Shown one piece after another: positions 7,591 to 16,217 of a stretch of DNA of 50,049 nt (its first letter is position 1; each line of letters opens with the position of its first letter). The notes under the pieces were generated by a model. That model worked only from the letters and a program-made list of their open reading frames with translations, was not told the origin of the DNA and searched no databases. The DNA lies in assembly GCA_040880525.1 (NCBI GenBank), contig JBBDIG010000005.1:1-50049 (forward strand), in the 5' to 3' direction. The DNA is from Bacteroidia bacterium. Lineage in GTDB: Bacteria; Bacteroidota; Bacteroidia; CAILMK01; JBBDIG01. A program made the position numbers and the translations under genes.

Positions 7591-9957
7591 CTAAAACTCA
7601 ATCCTATACTGCGGCACGATGAACAGCCCAAGCTGGTAGTTTTTTCTCACTTGCTGGGTTTGGGGATCGTAGCTCAGGGTGAGGATGTTTTGCGTATTGA
7701 ATATGTTCTCCACGTTCAGTATCCATTCCTGGGAGTATTTCTTTTTATTGTTACGGAAGGAGATTAACACATTGGTTTTGAAGAATGGATCGTATTGTTC
7801 TGAATATGCCAGGTCGTTGTTATAAACTGCGCGGCCTTCTCTTGCCGATTCTTCTAAATTGATGGGTGTATAATTTCTGCCGCCAGCGTACGATACTTTT
7901 ACATTTCCTGCCAGGAAATTATTTTGGCCTATTTTTAATTCATATCCGCCAAGCAGGTTGAGGATGTAATTGTAATTAAAAGCCGTATTTCTTAATATGT
8001 TGTCGCTGCCGCGGTATTTCGATTCGAAGAAGGAGCCGGTGAAGAGCAGGTAATAATTATTGCTGAAAAATTTCTCAATGGTGAGCTCTGTGCCGTAGTT
8101 GAGGCCGGAACCATTATTTTCAAGGCTGTCAACGAAGGGTAGTCCGAAATCTGCCCCAAAGTTCAACATGCTGAAAGCGTCTGGACGGCTCATTACGGGC
8201 ACATTGTATATATCCTGATAGTACCACTCCGACTTAAGCCGCCATGATTCGCTAATATTAAAATCGTAGCTAAAAATATAGTGGTTGCTGTAGGTGAAAT
8301 CCAGGTCCATGTTGGTTTTGGCGAGCGTACCATTGCCCATTTCGGTGGTGGTGAAATATACCTGCAAGGGCTGCATCTGGCTGTGAATGCCAAAGGCAAG
8401 GCCGAAAGCATGGCTGCGCCACGGGCGGTATTTCATGCCCACGCGCGGCTCTGCGGAGATAGCATTATTGAGCAACAGGAACTGGGAGGCTATGCCCCCG
8501 GAAATATCCAAGTGCTCTGTAATGGCAAATTTTCCCTGTACAAATGGTTGGAGGGTGTAGGTGCTGCCATCAAATTCGGCAGTTGTTACAAAGCGGTTGT
8601 TTATCCTGCTCACCACGCTGTCGAGTGTTTTGAATGAAATCCGGTTTAGCCTCACACCGGTTTCTGTGGTAAAGTGAGCACTGAATTTTTTATTGAGCGA
8701 AAGGGCAAGCGATTGTCGGATATTGCGGGTGCTGCCCCTGAAAAATGGTGAAGGTTGCAACCCGTTCCGCTCCACAGAATCAAGCTCCGCGAATTCGCTC
8801 TGTCCGCTTATGGAGAGCGTGGTCTTGAGCCAGGTGGTGGTGTTGATGCGGGCGATATGGTTCAAGCCCACCACGCCCATTTGCGTTCCATACCGGGTAT
8901 CCGTTCCATTCAGGTTAAAATCCCATTCATCCGGGTCGCGCTCGGAGTCCAGCATTTCAATCCAGCTAATGCCGCCCAAGCCAAAAAGGGAGAAGCTTCC
9001 CAGTTTGGTCTGCGGAAAGTTGAGCTTCAGGGTAAGGTCCTGGTACTGCGGAATGCCGACCACACCAAAGTTAATTCCCACCAGCTCAAAAATGCCGAGG
9101 GTAGAATAGCGGTAGTTGGCCAGATAGCTGGAACCTTTGCCGCGATTTATGGGACCTTCTGCCCCGGCTTCCAGGCCATTAAAACCCATTTGCAAAAGGT
9201 ACTCGCGCTTTTCGTTGTTGCCATTGCGCATCTTCAGGTCAAATGCTCCGGCCACGGCATTACCATATTCGGCAGGAAAAGCTCCCGTCAGGAAATCGCT
9301 GTTGGTGAGCAGGTTGTTGTTTAGCATACTCACCGGGCCTCCCGTGGTGCCGAATCCGCCAAAGTGGTTTGGGTTGGGAATGTCCACGCCTTCGAGCCGC
9401 CACAGCAGGCCCAGCGGAGAATTTCCCCGGATAATGATGTCATTGCGCGAATCGTCAGAACCGGATACTCCGGCAAAGTTGGCGGCCATGCGCGAAACAT
9501 CGCCCCGTGCACCGGCATAGCGCTGCGTTTCTTCTACTGAAAATTGCCGCGCACTCACAGTGGCCATCTCGTTGTTGGCTTCTTTCTTATCCTTTTTAAC
9601 CACAATGGTTATTTCTTTGGCCATAAATGCCTTTTCTTCCAGTTCAATGTTCAGCACCACCTCTTTTCCTGTTCCCACCTCAATATTGCTGACACGCTGT
9701 TCCTGATATCCAACATAAGTAATGAGGAGGCTCTGCCTGCCAAGTGGCACTTCTTCAATTCTAAACCGGCCATTAATGTCGGTTGTGGTACCGCGCAATG
9801 GTTCTGAATCCAACAGCACAATATTGGCCCCGATGAGCGGCAGTTGCGTTCCGCGGTCTGTTACCGTACCGCGCACCGTTTGCGTCAGTATTTCCTGGGC
9901 ATGGAGAACGGGTTGGGAAAGTAGAATGAGGAGTAAAAATGGGAAAAGCCGTTTCAT
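7591..9957 (-). CDS. TonB-dependent outer-membrane receptor
   Basis: A 788-residue outer-membrane protein. Residues 1-20 are a signal peptide ending H-A-Q. Residues 29 to about 115 form a carboxypeptidase-regulatory-like beta-sandwich (V-R-G-T-V-T-D near its start, I-N-G-R-F-R in the middle), as is common in Bacteroidota receptors. A plug domain follows (I-I-I-R-G-N-S-P-L-G near 175-185, P-A-E-Y-G-N-A-V-A-G-A-F-D near 230). The rest is a 22-strand-type barrel that ends in a terminal aromatic/hydrophobic strand. Such receptors import large ligands with energy from TonB. No SusD partner is next to it, so a polysaccharide-utilisation role is not indicated. The ligand cannot be told. Confidence 0.9.
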   Translation of the reverse strand: MKRLFPFLLLILLSQPVLHAQEILTQTVRGTVTDRGTQLPLIGANIVLLDSEPLRGTTTDINGRFRIEEVPLGRQSLLITYVGYQEQRVSNIEVGTGKEVVLNIELEEKAFMAKEITIVVKKDKKEANNEMATVSARQFSVEETQRYAGARGDVSRMAANFAGVSGSDDSRNDIIIRGNSPLGLLWRLEGVDIPNPNHFGGFGTTGGPVSMLNNNLLTNSDFLTGAFPAEYGNAVAGAFDLKMRNGNNEKREYLLQMGFNGLEAGAEGPINRGKGSSYLANYRYSTLGIFELVGINFGVVGIPQYQDLTLKLNFPQTKLGSFSLFGLGGISWIEMLDSERDPDEWDFNLNGTDTRYGTQMGVVGLNHIARINTTTWLKTTLSISGQSEFAELDSVERNGLQPSPFFRGSTRNIRQSLALSLNKKFSAHFTTETGVRLNRISFKTLDSVVSRINNRFVTTAEFDGSTYTLQPFVQGKFAITEHLDISGGIASQFLLLNNAISAEPRVGMKYRPWRSHAFGLAFGIHSQMQPLQVYFTTTEMGNGTLAKTNMDLDFTYSNHYIFSYDFNISESWRLKSEWYYQDIYNVPVMSRPDAFSMLNFGADFGLPFVDSLENNGSGLNYGTELTIEKFFSNNYYLLFTGSFFESKYRGSDNILRNTAFNYNYILNLLGGYELKIGQNNFLAGNVKVSYAGGRNYTPINLEESAREGRAVYNNDLAYSEQYDPFFKTNVLISFRNNKKKYSQEWILNVENIFNTQNILTLSYDPQTQQVRKNYQLGLFIVPQYRIEF

Positions 9958-10080
9958 ATTTCAGTTGCTTTGAAATTTAATATTCAGCACAAAATTATTA
10001 ACTGCCAATTTTCCCTGTAAAAGAATGGGACGAACTTTAAAATATTGGGACGGAGGGATGAATCTTTGTCCGGGAGAAAA

Positions 10081-11172
10081 TCATCCCACCACCTGGCGAT
10101 ATATTTCCAGCGTCTTATGGGCCGTCTGTTCTTTGGAAAACTGTTGCACCTTTTGGAGGGCTTGCCTGCGAATATTTTCGCGCAATGGCTTATCATTTAT
10201 GAGCCTTAATACCTGCGCTGCCAGCCCTTCATGGTCTTGCACCTCAGCCAGCAGGCCGGTTTGTTCATGCGCCACCAGCTCCGGAATGCCGCCAGCCCGC
10301 GTGCCAACCACCGGCACTCCGGCAGCAAAAGCATCCAGCACCGAAGTGCCCAATCCTTCTGTTTGGGACGTAACGAGGAAAATGTCCAGGCTCTGGAGTA
10401 GCTTTATCACGTCTTTCCGGAATCCTGTCATCACAACGTGATCCTGCAGTTGCTTTTCACGAATGTATGCCTCTAGCGGCTGGCGCTGTTCGCCTTCACC
10501 AATCATGAAGAACCGTGCATTCAATCCGCCCGCCACCAGCACTGCGATAGTATCAAGAAATGTAAAGTAGTCTTTATGCGGTGCAAGAGCCGCCACATTG
10601 CCGATAAGCAGATGATCGTCCGGCACGTTAAATTCTTTTCGCAGGAAATTTTCCTGTGGTGGGTTGGCAAACTTGTTCAGGTCAATTCCGGAATGCACAG
10701 TGACGAGCTTGCTTTGATCGCGAATGTCCTGCTTCATTATTTCTTTGATCGCATCGCTCACGCATATTATCTTGCGGAAGGCCCGGTGGTTATATTTTAG
10801 CCGGGAAATCCACGTTTGCTGTATTCTGAAATCCACTCTCCGGCTCACCACCACCGGGGTTTTATTTGCACTGAGGGCAGAGGCAAAGGCGAGGTTATGG
10901 GCATGCGCATCATGTACATGCACAAGATCGGCTGAGAGTCGCTGGCAAAGGCGCTTCAACCACCTGGCATACAGCAGGGGGTATATAGTCCGTTTTATGA
11001 CCGGCAGGCATTCGACCTGATTTGCATCACACCATTTTTCCATTTCACTTCCTTTGGCGGCCACAACCACTTGCAGGCAACCCTGCTTTATCAATTCCTG
11101 CACAAGGTAGGCTACCTGCTGCTCGCCACCCCGCCAGGTGCGGGCAAGTGCTATGTGAATAATGGTGTACAA
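10081..11172 (-). CDS. Family 4 glycosyltransferase
   Basis: A 363-residue GT-B-fold enzyme of glycosyltransferase family 4. The N-terminal domain has H-I-A-L-A-R-T-W-R-G-G-E-Q-Q, the glycine-rich acceptor-side loop. The middle has C-V-S-D-A-I-K and H-S-G-I-D-L-N-K-F. The donor domain has G-x-G-E-x-x-x-x and T-E-G-L-G-T-S-V-L-D-A-F-A-A-G-V-P-V-V. The EX7E motif is present with Asp in place of the second Glu, a known variation. It probably transfers a sugar in envelope glycan or LPS synthesis. The start is TTG at 11172, because no ATG lies upstream in frame and the Rossmann strand begins at once. Acceptor and donor are unknown. Confidence 0.85.
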   Translation of the reverse strand: MYTIIHIALARTWRGGEQQVAYLVQELIKQGCLQVVVAAKGSEMEKWCDANQVECLPVIKRTIYPLLYARWLKRLCQRLSADLVHVHDAHAHNLAFASALSANKTPVVVSRRVDFRIQQTWISRLKYNHRAFRKIICVSDAIKEIMKQDIRDQSKLVTVHSGIDLNKFANPPQENFLRKEFNVPDDHLLIGNVAALAPHKDYFTFLDTIAVLVAGGLNARFFMIGEGEQRQPLEAYIREKQLQDHVVMTGFRKDVIKLLQSLDIFLVTSQTEGLGTSVLDAFAAGVPVVGTRAGGIPELVAHEQTGLLAEVQDHEGLAAQVLRLINDKPLRENIRRQALQKVQQFSKEQTAHKTLEIYRQVVG

Positions 11173-11229
11173 AATGGGCGTATTCTGTTTTACGAAAAAA
11201 TAGTTTGAAATTTTAATTAAGGACTTCGT

Positions 11230-12336
11230 TCACAATTCTGGATTTAATTCTTCAGGAAATTCATCCTGCAAAAATTCATAAATACTATTGGCAATGACTG
11301 TATTTCCTGCGGCATTATTATGAAAATCATAAGGTGCCAGAAAAATGATTGTATCGCGCCCGGCATTTCGCATATCCGGAGTTAAATCCAGAAATGGCAC
11401 ATTGTGCTGCTTGCACATCGCTTCTATTAATTCGGGCATACGGGTAGAAGATTCAGGCTCATAAACGACAACGATGCTGGGATTATAAATGAAAACCGGC
11501 TGCGCATTTTGCTCCCGGCATGTTGTGAAAAACAAGTGCAGGGCAGTCAGGTAGTTTGCCACCAGTTCATTCGTTCTGGCTGAAAAGGGTTCTTCAAGGA
11601 TCCACTGGTCGCCACCAAAATGTTTTCGAAAGAGGGCGATGTTTTTCTCGTGCTCGTCCGGTTCCCAGTCTATGCCTCGGTTGAAGTAATCAGAGAAGTT
11701 ACTGGTCTTCTGTTCCCAGATGTAGCTGTAAATCGCGTTGCATGCAGCCGAATAATTTATCAGCCAGATAAAAACCTGGTCTGTCAGTTTCATATTCCGG
11801 GGTTGGAAAGGTGCTTTCAGCCGCAGAATTTCGTCCAGGTCTTTGTCAAGCAGTTCAGGTATATCATTGCTGGTAAAAGTGAGGAGCACAATATCAGGGT
11901 TTAAAGGGAGCGCCACTTCCCGCAGCAGTGCAAGTTCTTTATCAATGGATGCCCGTCCCCGCGCCACATTCAGCACTTCGGCCGGTGCACCCTGCGATTT
12001 GAAAAGCTCATTCAGCTTATGCGTCCATATTTCCTCATTATCCAGGAAAAATCCATCGGTTACGGAATCGCCAATAGCGGCAATTCGGAGGGCTGAAGTA
12101 TCTTTTCCTGGCTCGTTGCCCCGCAGTCCCAGCGAGTTGGTTTTCACCCGGTATGGAAAAGTACCCCAGGTGAGTTCCATATCTTCATTTGGCGGATAAA
12201 TTCCTGTATCGGTCATCCGCAGAAAATTGAATTTTTCGTTGGGAAATCCCATCAGACGGAATACAATTTCCACCACGGCCAGGACAATAAGTGTGGGATA
12301 AATGAAGCTGAAAAAACGGAGCAATGAATTTTTCAT
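11230..12336 (-). CDS. Membrane-anchored SGNH/GDSL hydrolase family protein
   Basis: A 368-residue protein when started at ATG 12336; a longer frame reaches 12489 but would overlap the divergent gene at 12448 and has no sensible N-terminus. Residues 8-28 form a single membrane anchor. The SGNH blocks follow in order. Block I is I-G-D-S-V-T-D-G (89-91 is G-D-S). Block III is T-S-N-D. Block V is D-F-H-N-N-A-A-G-N near the C-terminus, with the catalytic Asp-x-His. Proteins of this type act as esterases or O-acetyl transferases on envelope glycans. It follows the glycosyltransferase gene in the direction away from it, with 57 bp between, so the two may be co-transcribed. Confidence 0.8.
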   Translation of the reverse strand: MKNSLLRFFSFIYPTLIVLAVVEIVFRLMGFPNEKFNFLRMTDTGIYPPNEDMELTWGTFPYRVKTNSLGLRGNEPGKDTSALRIAAIGDSVTDGFFLDNEEIWTHKLNELFKSQGAPAEVLNVARGRASIDKELALLREVALPLNPDIVLLTFTSNDIPELLDKDLDEILRLKAPFQPRNMKLTDQVFIWLINYSAACNAIYSYIWEQKTSNFSDYFNRGIDWEPDEHEKNIALFRKHFGGDQWILEEPFSARTNELVANYLTALHLFFTTCREQNAQPVFIYNPSIVVVYEPESSTRMPELIEAMCKQHNVPFLDLTPDMRNAGRDTIIFLAPYDFHNNAAGNTVIANSIYEFLQDEFPEELNPEL

Positions 12337-12447
12337 AGGATATGTGGCGGCAAAAATAAAAACAAGTGAGATAGCAACCCCCTTTGCGTGGAATTGTAGC
12401 CAAACCCAGACCTTTGAACTTTCATTTGGAAATGGAAATAAATAAAA

Positions 12448-12807
12448 ATGAAAACAGCGAAGCCGCACGAACAAACGGATTTCTTTCAAAATGTGTATGC
12501 TGTTGCGCGGCTAATTCCGAGAGGCCGGGTAACGAGCTATGGCGCAATAGCCAGGTATCTTGCCTCCGGTTCGTCAGCGCGGATGGTGGGGTGGGCCATG
12601 AACAAGGCCGGATACCAGGTGCCGCAAGTCCCGGCTCACCGCGTGGTAAACCGCAACGGCATGCTCACCGGCAAGCATCATTTCGCAACCGAAACCTTGA
12701 TGCAGGAGCTCCTGAAAAGCGAAGGCATTACCGTGGAAGATGATAAAGTTGTGAATTTTGCCATGCATTTCTGGGATCCCACATTAGAATTAAAAAATAT
12801 TAAATGA
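12448..12807 (+). CDS. Alkyltransferase-like (ATL) DNA-repair protein
   Basis: A 119-residue protein with the DNA-binding domain of O6-methylguanine-DNA methyltransferases. The helix-turn-helix region reads P-R-G-R-V-T-S-Y-G-A-I-A-R-Y-L (24-38) and the Arg finger region S-S-A-R-M-V-G-W-A-M (42-51). Where MGMT has P-C-H-R, this protein has P-A-H-R (62-65), so the alkyl-accepting Cys is Ala. Such ATL proteins bind O6-alkylguanine without removing it and hand the lesion to nucleotide excision repair. It is divergent from the SGNH hydrolase gene and followed by a TTTCACT-type repeat. ATG at 12448 is the chosen start. Confidence 0.88.
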   Translation: MKTAKPHEQTDFFQNVYAVARLIPRGRVTSYGAIARYLASGSSARMVGWAMNKAGYQVPQVPAHRVVNRNGMLTGKHHFATETLMQELLKSEGITVEDDKVVNFAMHFWDPTLELKNIK

Positions 12808-12831
12808 TATGATAAAACCTCCAGCCCATCA

Positions 12832-12875
12832 TTCACTGTTTCACTGCTTACTGTTTCACTCCTCACTATTTCACT
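12832..12875. repeat. TTTCACT low-complexity repeat
   Basis: A run of variants of the heptamer-like unit CTGTTTCACT between the ATL gene and the EamA gene. It is the reverse-complement type of the AGTGAA-rich stretch at 30825-30911. Its role is unknown. Confidence 0.7.
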
Positions 12876-12889
12876 AATCCCTGTATAAT

Positions 12890-13816
12890 TTGATCTACTT
12901 ATTACTCTGCATCATTTCCTCATCATGTATTTATGTGGTGTTCAGGCTTCTTAAACATTATGATGTAAATACTTTTCAGGCTATTGTATTTAATTATTTT
13001 TTCTGTGTAATTCTGGGATTTTTTTTTCTACAGGTAAATGGAGAGCTGAACCTGGAAATTTTTGAATTGCCAGAATCTCTGTGGATATTTTCTGCTATTG
13101 TTGGGTTGATGTTCATTGTGGTATTTTATCTGATGGCACGCACCACGCAGGTTTTTGGTGTGGCGGCAGGAAGCATCGTTTCCCGGATGTCGCTGGTCAT
13201 TCCCGCAGTTTATGCCATCATTTTTTACAATGAGGTTCTGACCTGGCAGAAAGCAACCGGCATATTGCTGGGGTTGATGGCCATTTATTTTATTATTAAT
13301 AAAGATAAAAGAAAAGCTGCTGAAGGATTTGCTGGCGTAACGCTCAGAAAAGGGGCGCTTGTGCTGTTTCCGGTGCTGGCTTTTTTGGGCAGCGGCATTG
13401 TGGATACCCTCGTAAATATTGCGAAGGAGGAATTTGTAAATGGCGGCTCTCAGAATTTCTTCATCACTTTTCTTTTTACCTCGGCATTTATTTTAGGGAG
13501 TATATTGCTGGCCATTCGCCTGGTGCTGAAGCATGAACGGCTGGAATGGCGTAACCTTGTTTGGGGAATTCCACTGGGAACCGTTAATTTTTTCTCGGTA
13601 TTTTTTATTTTGCTTGCACTCTCAAAAAGTGGACTGGAAGGTTCGGTGGTTTGGCCAATTAATCATGTGAGCATCGTAGCATTATCCACCGCCATCGCAG
13701 CGCTATTTTTCCATGAGCATCTCAATGTCAAAAACTGGATTGGTTTCGGACTTTCGCTTGTTGCTATTTTATTGATTACTTTTCACGCATGGAACGGATT
13801 CCTGATGAATATTTGA
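12890..13816 (+). CDS. EamA/DMT-family membrane transporter
   Basis: A 308-residue, almost wholly hydrophobic protein with about ten predicted membrane segments arranged as two EamA repeats (about 1-135 and 150-300), typical of the drug/metabolite transporter superfamily. The first repeat ends in the conserved Y-N-E-V-L-T-W-Q-K-A-T-G-I-L-L-G, the second in F-H-E-H-L-N-V-K-N-W-I-G. The substrate cannot be predicted. The start is TTG at 12890, giving M-I-Y-L-L-L-C-I-I as in relatives; no ATG is available before the first membrane segment. Its 3' end overlaps the next gene by 28 bp. Confidence 0.8.
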   Translation: MIYLLLCIISSSCIYVVFRLLKHYDVNTFQAIVFNYFFCVILGFFFLQVNGELNLEIFELPESLWIFSAIVGLMFIVVFYLMARTTQVFGVAAGSIVSRMSLVIPAVYAIIFYNEVLTWQKATGILLGLMAIYFIINKDKRKAAEGFAGVTLRKGALVLFPVLAFLGSGIVDTLVNIAKEEFVNGGSQNFFITFLFTSAFILGSILLAIRLVLKHERLEWRNLVWGIPLGTVNFFSVFFILLALSKSGLEGSVVWPINHVSIVALSTAIAALFFHEHLNVKNWIGFGLSLVAILLITFHAWNGFLMNI

Positions 13817-14394
13817 CAATTGCTTCGCCTGCCGAAGGTTATTATCGTGAGAAGGGCAGTAAGTTCCTGGCATTTATCCAACCAACAGAGGATGAGGAAT
13901 CAGTGAAGGAACAGTTGGATGAGATCAAAAATGCGCACTTTAAGTCGAAGCATGTTTGCTATGCTTCCCGGCTGGGAGCTGGCGGAGAACGGGAGCGGGC
14001 CGCTGATGCAGGAGAGCCCGCCAACACTGCCGGACAGCCGATTTTGCGGCAGCTTCAAAAACACAATCTTACGCAGGTACTGGCCGTGGTGGTGCGCTAC
14101 TTTGGCGGTACCAAGCTTGGCAAAGGCGGACTTATAAATGCCTACCGCACCGCCACCGAAGATGCGCTTTCTCACACCACATTTGTATCCCGGTACGTAA
14201 CTGAGCGGATAAAGCTAAGTTTCAGTTACCCGGAACTTGACCGCGTAATGAAATTGTTAGATGATGCGGAAGGCGAGGTGGTAGGGCAGAATTTTGGCAT
14301 TGATTGTCAAATGGAAATAAATATCAGGAAAGGAAATATTTCACTTCTAAATAATTTTCTTGAAAATCATCCCGAAATAAGCGTACTGCAATGA
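13789..14394 (+). CDS. YigZ/IMPACT family protein
   Basis: A 201-residue protein of the YigZ (IMPACT) family. It has the N-terminal R-E-K-G-S-K-F-L-A, the conserved A-G-E-P-A-N-T-A-G-Q-P-I-L block, then V-V-R-Y-F-G-G-T-K-L-G-K-G-G-L-I-N-A-Y. A ferredoxin-like C-terminal DUF1949-type domain follows (about 130-201). The eukaryotic homologue IMPACT regulates the Gcn2 translation pathway; the bacterial role is unclear. Its ATG lies inside the last codons of the transporter gene (28-bp overlap), and its stop overlaps the next start as ATGA. These overlaps point to translational coupling in a three-gene operon. Confidence 0.88.
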   Translation: MERIPDEYLTIASPAEGYYREKGSKFLAFIQPTEDEESVKEQLDEIKNAHFKSKHVCYASRLGAGGERERAADAGEPANTAGQPILRQLQKHNLTQVLAVVVRYFGGTKLGKGGLINAYRTATEDALSHTTFVSRYVTERIKLSFSYPELDRVMKLLDDAEGEVVGQNFGIDCQMEINIRKGNISLLNNFLENHPEISVLQ

Positions 14395-16187
14395 AATATA
14401 TTTTACTTGTTTTTCTATGGCTCTGGCCTGTCGTATTATTAGCGCAATCCTCAGAGGACGACCAGGTTTCTGCAGCGGTCTTTTCGCCCACGGATGGCCA
14501 GCTCTACCCAGGAGAGGCCGGACTGGAACATGAGGTAAGGCAGTATTTATTCAATCATTTTCCACAATTAAACTTTAATAATGCTTCACTGACTACGGTT
14601 TCTGTGGAGCATTCTCCTGTAGGCAGCCATTTCCATTTTCAGCAGCAGTTGATGGGATTGCCGGTATATGGCGCGTATATCAAAGTAAATGTTAGCAACG
14701 ATCATAAAATACTTTCACTTTTTCCTTCTGTTCCTACGTATTCATTAAATATTAAAAATTTAAATACAGAGATAATATTTGAAGAATTGAATTTTAATGG
14801 CTGGGAAATACTGGAAAAGGAAGAAGTAGTTTGGTTGAATAACGGACAACCTGAGCGAGCTATGCGTTACCGGATATTCCGGGGGCAGGAAGGGGAGATG
14901 GTGGAGCGGATATTTGGTGCAACTTCAAATCTTTTGCATGAGGAAAACCTTGTAGCATATTTTGGCCGTAAAGACAGCCTGAGAAAAGTGCTGGCGCTGG
15001 TTTTCCTGCCCGATCCGCTTAGCACGGCCCACACAGTGTACGGTGCTCCTTACGTGGACGCCAATGACGCAAACGTGCCGGAACTGAATGCACAGCGCAA
15101 GCTCGTACCGATGAACCTGGTTATGGAGAATAAACCTTACCGGCTCGGCAGTGAATCAGTAGAATTCAGGGAAATGTCGCCTCCGTTTAATGCTCAGCCA
15201 TTCTTTAAAGGAACTACTCTTTTTTATGAAAGAGGCGATTCGTTGTTTGAAGAAGTCAATGTGCTATACCATCTCATGCAATTCCGGGAGCATATCAATT
15301 TGCTAGGATATGATTCGCTTTTCAACCGCTCAATTGCTGTAGATGCCCGTGCTTATAATGGCGCTGACCAATCCTCCTTTATTGGAATACAGAATGATCC
15401 GCGGCTCTATTTCGGAACTGGCGGGGTGGATGATGCCGAAGATGCAGATGTTATCATCCATGAATTCAGCCATGCGCTCTCAGAATATGCTTCGCCCGGC
15501 ACCCGCAGTGGCGCAGAGCGGGAAACGATTGAGGAAGCATTGTGCGATTATTTTGCCTGCTCATATTCCCGCAATCTTGAAGAATACCGGTGGGAGCGGC
15601 TCTTTAACTGGGATGGTCACAACGAATTTTGGGACGGCCGGTTTTGCACTTCTCAGCGCCAGTACCCGATAGACTTGGCAGGAAACAGCTACACGGATGC
15701 GGAAATATTGGTAGCTGCATTAATGAATATCTGGGCCGACATTGGCCGTGATAAGGCTGATGCCCTGATGCTGGCAAGTCTTTACAGTTTAGCCCGTGAC
15801 ATGAAGATGAGTGATTTTGCGAAACTCTACCTGCAAAGCGATAGCCTGTTATTTAATAAAAAATATAACGGCAGCCTTAAATTGCATTTTGTAAACCAGG
15901 GATTAATGGAATGGCCCGTAGGCATTGAAGCACCGCGGGATTTAAGCCGCGTGAAATTGCAATCCGGTGATTTTTCCGCAGGTGGAAATACCATTTATTT
16001 AAGTGCTTTAAATAATGAAGATTTTACACTTGAATTATTACGAATTAACGGGCAGGTTCTTGCGCAGACCAGAACCGGCCGGGCAGAAGAATTTTCATGG
16101 AACGTACCGCCTGTTGCTCCCGGAGTTTACCTCATTCGGATATCTTCGGCCTCCGGTCAGAGAGTAGAGAAAGTAGTATGTTATTAA
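14391..16187 (+). CDS. Secreted thermolysin-like zinc metalloprotease with T9SS sorting domain
   Basis: A 598-residue exported peptidase. Residues 1-19 are a signal peptide ending L-L-A-Q. Residues about 45-120 resemble the FTP inhibitory propeptide (F-Q-Q-Q-L-M-G-L-P-V-Y-G-A). The zinc site is H-E-F-S-H (357-361), with the third ligand in E-E-A-L-C-D-Y-F-A (381-389), the gluzincin pattern of M4/M36 peptidases. The last 75 residues are a T9SS type A sorting domain (L-E-L-L-R-I-N-G-Q-V-L, then A-P-G-V-Y-L-I-R-I). It should be secreted across the outer membrane and be anchored or released. The start overlaps the yigZ-like stop by 4 bp, so the three genes are probably one transcript. Confidence 0.88.
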   Translation: MKYILLVFLWLWPVVLLAQSSEDDQVSAAVFSPTDGQLYPGEAGLEHEVRQYLFNHFPQLNFNNASLTTVSVEHSPVGSHFHFQQQLMGLPVYGAYIKVNVSNDHKILSLFPSVPTYSLNIKNLNTEIIFEELNFNGWEILEKEEVVWLNNGQPERAMRYRIFRGQEGEMVERIFGATSNLLHEENLVAYFGRKDSLRKVLALVFLPDPLSTAHTVYGAPYVDANDANVPELNAQRKLVPMNLVMENKPYRLGSESVEFREMSPPFNAQPFFKGTTLFYERGDSLFEEVNVLYHLMQFREHINLLGYDSLFNRSIAVDARAYNGADQSSFIGIQNDPRLYFGTGGVDDAEDADVIIHEFSHALSEYASPGTRSGAERETIEEALCDYFACSYSRNLEEYRWERLFNWDGHNEFWDGRFCTSQRQYPIDLAGNSYTDAEILVAALMNIWADIGRDKADALMLASLYSLARDMKMSDFAKLYLQSDSLLFNKKYNGSLKLHFVNQGLMEWPVGIEAPRDLSRVKLQSGDFSAGGNTIYLSALNNEDFTLELLRINGQVLAQTRTGRAEEFSWNVPPVAPGVYLIRISSASGQRVEKVVCY

Positions 16188-16217
16188 AATGAAATCGCCA
16201 GATGATTGAGGCTGGGG

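Noticed and set aside
12337-12489. Upstream extension of the SGNH hydrolase
   Set aside because: It overlaps the divergent ATL gene and precedes the true membrane anchor.
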